From: CAYJMQ01 sp964392415
GTDB lineage: Bacteria; Bdellovibrionota; JACOXK01; 2-02-FULL-40-11
Assembly (NCBI GenBank): GCA_964392415.1
Contig: CAYMPL010000036.1
Location: 1-19,574, forward strand
Direction of reading: 5' to 3'
Length of the DNA stretch: 19,574 nt
The position numbers and the translations under genes were made by a program. Every line of letters begins with the position of its first letter. The stretch's first letter is position 1. The notes beneath the pieces were generated by a model, which worked only from the letters and a program-made list of their open reading frames with translations, searched no databases and was not told the DNA's origin. Below, in pieces: positions 14,552 through 19,574 of this stretch.

Positions 14552-14570
14552 GTCCCTCGGTTGAGGTGAC
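14552..14570. other. Short imperfect inverted repeat between the phosphoribosyltransferase and regulator genes
   Basis: GTCCCTC GGTT GAGGTGAC forms a 7-bp stem with one bulged base and a 4-nt loop. No T-run follows on either strand, so it is not a typical terminator. It could be a weak operator or terminator in the 162-bp gap (14443-14604), which otherwise shows nothing recognisable. Confidence 0.3.
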
Positions 14571-14604
14571 CGCATTTCTCAATTTTCAAAAGAGAATAGC
14601 GCAA

Positions 14605-15240
14605 CTAAGATTTATGTGTCAAAAGCTTCATAACCTCCTCATCTGAGGTCTGATCAAAGATTTCATAAAAGGCCCCGACTGCGCCAAAAAATGCCGGTAT
14701 GTCGAGACAGACAATCTCATCCGCTTCTTTTCGCAGTTTTTCGATGGTTTCTGGCGGGGCGACGGGGACCGCGACAATGACTTTTTTTGCCTTTTTTCCT
14801 TTTGCTGAATGAATCGCCGCTCTCATGGTTGCCCCGGTGGCGAGGCCGTCGTCAATCAACACCACCGTTTTTCCTTTTAGGGAAAGTGGCGGCCGATTTT
14901 GCCGATACCGGTTTAGGCGATCCTCTGCCAGTTTCTGTTCTTTCACTTTTTCTTTATCGATGTAGTCTTGAGTGACGCCCAGACTATCAATAATCTCTTC
15001 ATTTAAAACCATATGCCCCAATTCATCGGTTGCCCCAATGGCAAGCTCATGATTCATCGGCGCTCCGATTTTTCGGATCACCATGACATCGAGAGGGAGA
15101 TCCAATGCCTTTGCGATTTCAGCCGCAACAACGACTCCCCCTCTTGGAAGCCCCAGGATAATTGTATTTTTATCATTTTTGTATTTAAGAAGAGCCAGAG
15201 AAAGTTTTTTACCTGCCTCCTGTCGATCGTGGAAGATCAT
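14605..15240 (-). CDS. PRTase-fold phosphoribosyltransferase family protein
   Basis: This 211-residue type I PRTase-fold protein has the PRPP-binding loop VVLIDDGLATGAT at 126-138 and a hood/flexible-loop region, LGLPRGGVVVAAEIAKALDLPLDVMVIRKIGAPMN. Its substrate base is not known; this subfamily is distinct from hypoxanthine and orotate enzymes. In many bacteria the same domain is fused to a dienelactone-hydrolase-like domain. Here the hydrolase is a separate gene, divergently transcribed from the same 142-bp spacer. GAGGA lies about 10 nt before the ATG. A promoter at 15352-15380 would give a leader of about 105 nt. Confidence 0.86.
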   Translation of the reverse strand: MIFHDRQEAGKKLSLALLKYKNDKNTIILGLPRGGVVVAAEIAKALDLPLDVMVIRKIGAPMNHELAIGATDELGHMVLNEEIIDSLGVTQDYIDKEKVKEQKLAEDRLNRYRQNRPPLSLKGKTVVLIDDGLATGATMRAAIHSAKGKKAKKVIVAVPVAPPETIEKLRKEADEIVCLDIPAFFGAVGAFYEIFDQTSDEEVMKLLTHKS

Positions 15241-15351
15241 TTTAGGGAGATCCTCAATTTTTCTCTTTCAACGACGATTTTTGTTCCAAAAGGGGCTGAA
15301 CGTTCTTGAATCCGTTTTGTGTCCATCCTGATGCATTATTCTATACCAAAA

Positions 15352-15380
15352 ATTATACGATTTCCTCTATAATCAATTAA
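15352..15380 (-). promoter_or_regulatory. Sigma-70 promoter for the phosphoribosyltransferase gene
   Basis: On the minus strand, TTAATT (15375-15380) and a perfect TATAAT (15352-15357) are 17 bp apart. Their bases interleave with the TATAAT box of the opposite strand at 15368-15373, so the two promoters should compete. Confidence 0.5.
15368..15373 (+). promoter_or_regulatory. -10 box for the hydrolase-rtcB run
   Basis: A perfect TATAAT ends 9 bases before the ATG at 15383. No good -35 lies at the expected distance, and no Shine-Dalgarno is visible, which suits a leaderless start. Confidence 0.45.
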
Positions 15381-15382
15381 AA

Positions 15383-16027
15383 ATGGCGCCGACAAAGGGT
15401 TCTATTGAAATTCAACTGAGTTCTGTCACGCTAGAAGGAGATCTCCATATTCCTGAAGGGGCGAAGGCGATTGTTATTTTCGCGCATGGGAGTGGGAGTA
15501 GCCGGTTAAGCCCCAGAAATCAATTTGTGGCAGAAGTTTTGAAAGGCGCTGGTTTGGGGACGCTGCTCTTTGATCTTCTGACGAAGGAAGAAGATCAGAC
15601 TTACTCAAACCGCTTTGACATTCCGCTCTTGACAAGACGACTGATTGAGACGACTCAGTGGCTCCTTAAAAATGAGCGGGTCGTCGGAATGAAGTTCGGT
15701 TATTTTGGAGCGAGCACGGGGGCCGCCTCTGCCCTTGAGGCGGAAGTGCGCTTAAATGGGCTGATCTCTGCTGTTGTTTCCCGAGGGGGGCGTCCCGATT
15801 TGGCACATAAATTTCTGGATAAAGTAAAAGCTCCCACTCTTTTTATTGTTGGCGGGAATGACAGAGCTGTTATCGATCTCAACAAAAAGGCTTTTGAAAA
15901 ACTTCGGTGTGAAAAGGATTTGGTGATTGTGCCGGGAGCATCTCATTTATTTGAAGAAGCGGGGACATTGGAGCAGGTGGCGGAAAAAGCAAAAGAGTGG
16001 TTTTTAAGATTTCTTTCAGCCGCATGA
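15383..16027 (+). CDS. Alpha/beta hydrolase, dienelactone-hydrolase-like
   Basis: This 214-residue alpha/beta hydrolase has an oxyanion-hole strand and loop (VIFAHGSGSSR, 31-41), a nucleophile elbow G-A-S111-T-G (GYFGASTGAA), acid D160 (IVGGNDRAV) and catalytic H188 (PGASHLFEE), in the right order and spacing. No signal peptide is seen, so it should be cytoplasmic. The natural substrate is unknown. It belongs to the group often fused to phosphoribosyltransferase domains, and its divergent neighbour is such a phosphoribosyltransferase, so they may act together. The rtcB gene starts 3 nt after its stop codon without its own Shine-Dalgarno. Confidence 0.85.
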   Translation: MAPTKGSIEIQLSSVTLEGDLHIPEGAKAIVIFAHGSGSSRLSPRNQFVAEVLKGAGLGTLLFDLLTKEEDQTYSNRFDIPLLTRRLIETTQWLLKNERVVGMKFGYFGASTGAASALEAEVRLNGLISAVVSRGGRPDLAHKFLDKVKAPTLFIVGGNDRAVIDLNKKAFEKLRCEKDLVIVPGASHLFEEAGTLEQVAEKAKEWFLRFLSAA

Positions 16028-16030
16028 CAT

Positions 16031-17476
16031 ATGATCGACAAAAAAAAGATAAAAAAGATATCTGATTATCTTTGGGAGATTCCAAAAGATTATCGTCAAG
16101 GGATGAATGTGCCTGCCCGGATTTATGCGACCGAAAAAATGCTGGATGAGGTTTTTCGCGATCAGTCGCTTGAGCAGCTTGTAAATGTGACGCATCTTCA
16201 CGGAATTGAAGGGACAGTCATGGCGATGCCAGATGCTCATGAGGGGTATGGGTTTCCGATTGGGGGGGTGGCCGCAATGAGAATATCGGACGGTGTTATA
16301 TCCCCGGGCGGCGTTGGGTACGACATCAACTGCGGGATGCGTCTTCTCAAATCCGAACACAACACAAAAGAACTAAAACCATATCTTGAAAAACTAGGAC
16401 ATGAAATGAATCGGCAGGTGCCGTCGGGCGTTGGACGGGGTGGGAGATTGAAACTCAACAAACAGGATATGGATAAAGTTTTAAAAGAAGGGGTGCCGTG
16501 GCTTGTTAAGCAGGGATATGGTGAAAAAGAAGATCCGCAGTACCTTGAATCGTATGGAGTGCTCCCCAATGCTGATCCCGACGTCGTCTCGAATCAAGCA
16601 AAACAGAGAGGGAGCGATCAGCTGGGAACGATGGGGGCTGGCAACCATTTCGTTGAGATCGACCGTGTCAGTCAGATCTTTGATGAAGAAGTCGCTCGAG
16701 CGTTTGGCCTTTTTGAAGATCAGATTGTCGTTTTGATTCATACAGGATCGCGCGGGCTTGGACATCAGGTCTGCACCGATTTTCTTCGTGTGATGGCCAA
16801 TGCGATGCCGAAATACAAAATTACGATCCCCGACCGGCAGCTTGCGTGCGTCCCTTTTTCTTCACCCGAAGGAAAAGATTATTTTAACGCGATGGCGGCG
16901 GCGGCGAACTTTGCGTGGGGGAATCGGCAGATGATCAGCTGGCAGGTTCGGCAGGCGTGGAAAAATATTTTGGGAGGTGAAGCGGGAAATCTTTCGACTC
17001 TCTATGACGTTGCGCATAACATCGCAAAAATCGAGGAGCATGAAATCGATGGAAAAAAAATGAAGTTGATTGTGCACCGGAAAGGGGCCACACGCGCCTT
17101 TGGTCCTGGAAACCCGGAGCTTGCGCCGGAATATAAAAAAGTGGGTCAGCCGGTTTTGATTCCTGGCAGCATGGGAACTGCTTCTTACGTCCTCGTCGGA
17201 ACAGAACAGGCGATGAAAGAATCGTTTGGATCGAGTTGCCATGGGGCGGGACGCCGCATGTCGCGTCATGCCGCGATCCGGCAGGTTCAGGGGCATGAGC
17301 TCCGTAAAGAGCTGGAGCAGATGGGGATCATTATTGAGTGCGCGTCAAACCGCGGTCTTGCCGAGGAAGCCCCACTTGCCTACAAAGATGTGCACGATGT
17401 TGTCGATGTTGTCGCCCGCGCCGGCATTGCCAGGAAGGTCGTTTGTCTAAAGCCGGTGGCTGTGATTAAGGGATAA
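16031..17476 (+). CDS. rtcB: RtcB, 3'-phosphate/5'-OH RNA ligase
   Basis: This 481-residue GTP- and Mn2+-dependent ligase joins 2',3'-cyclic phosphate or 3'-phosphate RNA ends to 5'-OH ends. It functions in RNA repair and, in archaea and animals, tRNA splicing. Metal ligands known from the family are visible: D98 and C101 (GYDINCGMR), H206 (GAGNHFVE), H237 (IHTGSRGLG) and H329 (DVAHN). The guanylated histidine is H404 (SCHGAGRRMSR). The protein is full length and no intein is present. Neither archease nor RtcA is encoded here. It follows the hydrolase gene by 3 nt, and a GTG-started cmk gene begins 3 nt after its stop, so the run is tightly coupled. Confidence 0.96.
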   Translation: MIDKKKIKKISDYLWEIPKDYRQGMNVPARIYATEKMLDEVFRDQSLEQLVNVTHLHGIEGTVMAMPDAHEGYGFPIGGVAAMRISDGVISPGGVGYDINCGMRLLKSEHNTKELKPYLEKLGHEMNRQVPSGVGRGGRLKLNKQDMDKVLKEGVPWLVKQGYGEKEDPQYLESYGVLPNADPDVVSNQAKQRGSDQLGTMGAGNHFVEIDRVSQIFDEEVARAFGLFEDQIVVLIHTGSRGLGHQVCTDFLRVMANAMPKYKITIPDRQLACVPFSSPEGKDYFNAMAAAANFAWGNRQMISWQVRQAWKNILGGEAGNLSTLYDVAHNIAKIEEHEIDGKKMKLIVHRKGATRAFGPGNPELAPEYKKVGQPVLIPGSMGTASYVLVGTEQAMKESFGSSCHGAGRRMSRHAAIRQVQGHELRKELEQMGIIIECASNRGLAEEAPLAYKDVHDVVDVVARAGIARKVVCLKPVAVIKG

Positions 17477-17479
17477 GCC

Positions 17480-18154
17480 GTGGGGATTCAAAAAAAATGG
17501 ACGATCGCGATCGATGGACCGGCGGGGGCGGGCAAAAGCACTGCAGCTCAACTTTTTGCGGAACGTATTGGATATCTCTATTTAGATACGGGGGCGATCT
17601 ATCGATGTGTGACGTGGGGAGCATTAAAAAATAAAATTAAGGCGCGCAATTCAAAAAAGCTCTTTAATTTTTGCAAGCATTCACGGATTGATTTTTTTAG
17701 GAAGGAGAACAGACAAAAAGTATATTTTAATCATAAAGATATAACTTCTTATATTCGCTCCGCCCAAGTGACGCGGCATGTCTCTGCCTATTCGAAACTT
17801 CCTGTGGTTCGAAAGGCGCTTCTCGGCCATCAACGGAGATTTTCAAAAGAAGGAGGGATTGTTGCCGAGGGGCGGGATTTGGGGACGGTTGTTTTTCCGA
17901 AGGCGGAACTGAAATTTTTTCTCGACGCGTCGCTCGAGGAGCGCGCGAAGAGAAGGCATTTGGAAATAAAAAAGGGGGATTTGGGTCAGGTGAAGAAAGA
18001 GATTTACAGGCGGGATCGTATCGATTCAAAGCGTGAGCTGGCCCCCTTAAAAAAAGCCAAAGATGCGCTTGCCATTGATACAACTCTCCTCAATGTTGAC
18101 CAGGTAGTTGCCCGCATGTATAACGAATTTAAAGAAAGACGGAAAAAAAAGTGA
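17480..18154 (+). CDS. cmk: Cytidylate kinase
   Basis: CMP/dCMP kinase, 224 residues, phosphorylates CMP with ATP. The P-loop IDGPAGAGKST is at 11-21, followed by LYLDTGAIYRCVTWGAL, the CMP-binding region and IVAEGRDLGTVVFPKAELKFFLDAS, then ERAKRR and RRDRIDSKRELAPLKKAKDA. All family landmarks are in order. Starting with GTG, it begins 3 nt after the rtcB stop. Its end overlaps ispH as GTGA at 18151-18154. A cmk-ispH pair is seen in other bacteria, usually followed by rpsA; here lpxD comes next. Confidence 0.95.
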   Translation: MGIQKKWTIAIDGPAGAGKSTAAQLFAERIGYLYLDTGAIYRCVTWGALKNKIKARNSKKLFNFCKHSRIDFFRKENRQKVYFNHKDITSYIRSAQVTRHVSAYSKLPVVRKALLGHQRRFSKEGGIVAEGRDLGTVVFPKAELKFFLDASLEERAKRRHLEIKKGDLGQVKKEIYRRDRIDSKRELAPLKKAKDALAIDTTLLNVDQVVARMYNEFKERRKKK

Positions 18155-19011
18155 AAATTATTGTCACAAAAAATGCCGGGGTCTGTTGGGGGGTTGAGCG
18201 CGCGATCGATATGGCCTCTCAGACGGTTAAAGAAACAACGGGGAAAATGGTAAGCCTTGGACCGCTTGTCCATAATCCTGAAGTGGTTCATGATTTCCAA
18301 AATAAGGGGCTTCAGGTGATTTCAGATCTCGATGAAGTGGAAGATGCGACGGTTGTTTTTCGTTCCCACGGCGTTCCGGTCGATTTTTATGACAAGGCGT
18401 CGGAACAGAATTTAAAAATTATTGACGCGACTTGTCCGTTTGTAAAGCGCTCACAAAATTATGCGAGGCGTTTTAGCAAGCTTGGGTTTACGGTGATTAT
18501 TGTGGGGGATGAAAATCATCCTGAAATGAAAAGCGTTCGGAGCTATGTGAAAGGGGAATATCTGGTCACAATGAATCCGAAGGATGTTCATAAAATTCCA
18601 GCTGATCGGAAAGTAGGGGTGATTGCGCAGACAACGATTCCACTTTCGGTTTTAAATAGTGTCATTGAAGCGTCTCAGCGCCGATTTCGGGAAGTAAAAG
18701 TGCACGATACCATTTGTGACGCGACCAAAGTCAGGCAGGAAGAGGCGGCAGAGCTTGCGCCGCATGTCGACTGCATGATTGTTATCGGGGGGAAAGAGAG
18801 TTCGAATACAAAGAAACTGACAAAAATCTGCCAAGGGCTCCAGCCCAAAAGTTATGAAATTGAACATGAACGTGAAATTGATTTTTCCTGGTTTAATGGT
18901 GTCAATACCCTCGGTGTGACAGCCGGCGCGTCAACGCCGATTCCTGTCATTGAGCGGATCTGTAAATATATTGAAGAGAAGATGCGCCCCCTTCAAAGAG
19001 AAGCATCCTAA
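18151..19011 (+). CDS. ispH: 4-hydroxy-3-methylbut-2-enyl diphosphate reductase
   Basis: The last enzyme of the MEP pathway converts HMBPP into IPP and DMAPP with an iron-sulfur cluster. The three cluster cysteines are C12 (AGVCWGVERAI), C95 (DATCPFV) and C189 (DTICDAT). Substrate-binding residues seen in the family are H41 (LVHNP), H73 (RSHGVP), H123-x-E125 (NHPE), T162 and SSN at 217-219. At 286 residues it has normal length. Met1 is a GTG overlapping the cmk stop. The Cys12 loop has Trp after Cys where many bacterial enzymes have Phe or Ala. Confidence 0.96.
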   Translation: MKIIVTKNAGVCWGVERAIDMASQTVKETTGKMVSLGPLVHNPEVVHDFQNKGLQVISDLDEVEDATVVFRSHGVPVDFYDKASEQNLKIIDATCPFVKRSQNYARRFSKLGFTVIIVGDENHPEMKSVRSYVKGEYLVTMNPKDVHKIPADRKVGVIAQTTIPLSVLNSVIEASQRRFREVKVHDTICDATKVRQEEAAELAPHVDCMIVIGGKESSNTKKLTKICQGLQPKSYEIEHEREIDFSWFNGVNTLGVTAGASTPIPVIERICKYIEEKMRPLQREAS

Positions 19012-19037
19012 ATAAAACCCGTCATGAAGATTCTAAA

Positions 19038-19574
19038 ATGAATATTAAAGAAAAGTTGTTGAGAGAAATTGCGTCGCTGGTTGGCGGACGTCTCGCCAAT
19101 GAGGGGCGGGATTCTCAAATCAAAATTCAGGGGATGGGGTCTATTTTTCATGCCAAAAAAGGGGATGTGACTTATCTCTCAGAGCGCGCCTATCTCCCCC
19201 ATCTTTCACGAACAGAGGCTTCGGCGGTATTGGTCTCTGAAGAACTCGATCTTTCCATCCCCCAGGTCATTGTTTCCAATCCGAAACTTGCATTTGCAAA
19301 AATGATGGCGCTGTTTACAACATTTCCAGCATTGCCTTCGGGTGTCAGCTCATTGTCATTCAAGGAGGAAGATGTAGAAATTGGCAGGGGTGTCACCATT
19401 GGGCCGTTTGTTTATCTCGGAAAGGGGGCCAAAATTGGGGATGGTGTCATTTTATACCCGGGTGTTTTTGTCGGCTCAGGCGTTTCCATTGATTCGGAAA
19501 GCGTGATCTATCCGAATGTGGTTCTTTATCCGGATACCTCCGTTGGAAAAAGGGTCATTGTTCACGCGGGGAGT
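19038..19574 (+). CDS. lpxD: LpxD, UDP-3-O-acylglucosamine N-acyltransferase (5' part, cut by the window end)
   Basis: The first 179 residues are present and the gene runs off the window. LpxD adds the N-linked hydroxyacyl chain in lipid A synthesis, so the cell makes lipopolysaccharide. The N-terminal uridine-binding domain ends near VIVSNPKLAFAKMMALF, a typical LpxD segment. Hexapeptide repeats of the left-handed beta-helix begin after about residue 113 (VEIGRGVTIGPFVYLGKGAKIGDGV...). The last residues, VIVHAGS, are where the conserved (I/V)H-x-G-x-(V/I)IGxDGFGF motif should start. The start is the ATG at 19038; only a weak GAAG precedes it. It follows ispH after 26 nt on the same strand. 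Confidence 0.9.
   Translation, partial: MNIKEKLLREIASLVGGRLANEGRDSQIKIQGMGSIFHAKKGDVTYLSERAYLPHLSRTEASAVLVSEELDLSIPQVIVSNPKLAFAKMMALFTTFPALPSGVSSLSFKEEDVEIGRGVTIGPFVYLGKGAKIGDGVILYPGVFVGSGVSIDSESVIYPNVVLYPDTSVGKRVIVHAGS

Noticed and set aside
16262..16268. G7 run in rtcB as a phase-variable tract
   Set aside because: Seven bases is short, it lies in the conserved FPIGGVAA motif, and it is common for Gly-rich coding sequence.
19024..19041. Five-codon leader ORF (MKILK) overlapping the lpxD start as ATGA
   Set aside because: Too short to separate from chance, with no Shine-Dalgarno and no attenuator-like hairpin.
1..19574. CRISPR arrays, insertion sequences, rRNA genes
   Set aside because: No spaced direct repeats, transposase genes or rRNA-like sequence were seen on either strand.

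Overview
The window comes from a Gram-negative bacterium of moderate GC content. The evidence is lpxD (lipid A synthesis), ispH (MEP isoprenoid pathway) and ordinary bacterial housekeeping genes. The xerC-hslV-hslU gene order, a DUF5679 mini-protein and dispersed GTCATCC-type palindromes fit a deltaproteobacterium-like or related uncultured lineage. This placement is inference, because no rRNA or strong phylogenetic marker was compared. Genes are tightly packed with many 1-32 bp overlaps, and no stretch over 300 bases lacks a gene.

Region 1 (1-4019) is accessory and looks more AT-rich than the rest. A plus-strand pair encodes a GHKL-type ATP-binding protein and a small STAS-like DUF4325 protein. 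The ATPase is preceded by a 25-codon gene tail that may be its own severed N-terminus. Facing it on the minus strand is a three-gene run: a D12-class adenine methyltransferase, an overlapping NotI-family restriction endonuclease, and an AAA_14/DUF4143 ATPase. The block abuts the 3' end of a tRNA-Pro(CGG) gene (4162-4236), the usual position for an integrated island.

Region 2 (4162-5545) carries, on the minus strand, a DUF5679 zinc-ribbon mini-protein, an extended-SDR epimerase/dehydratase and tRNA-Pro, apparently one transcription unit. It is divergent from region 3.

Region 3 (5518-8355) is xerC-hslV-hslU: a tyrosine recombinase plus the HslVU ATP-dependent protease, all overlapping. A 64-bp palindromic repeat fills the gap to the convergent dprA-topA pair (8427-11815, minus): the recombination mediator DprA and DNA topoisomerase I with four C-terminal zinc fingers.

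Region 4 (11837-15382) has a GNAT-like protein divergent from dprA, two tandem OmpR-type response regulators with no histidine kinase nearby (one with a G10 tract in its coding strand), and a phosphoribosyltransferase.

Region 5 (15368-19574) is a plus-strand run: a dienelactone-hydrolase-like protein, RNA ligase RtcB, cytidylate kinase, IspH and the start of LpxD. It links RNA repair, CMP phosphorylation, isoprenoid and lipid A synthesis.

Several first genes of transcription units (xerC, dprA, the GNAT-like gene, the hydrolase) have a -10-like box so close to the start codon, with no Shine-Dalgarno, that leaderless or nearly leaderless mRNAs are likely.
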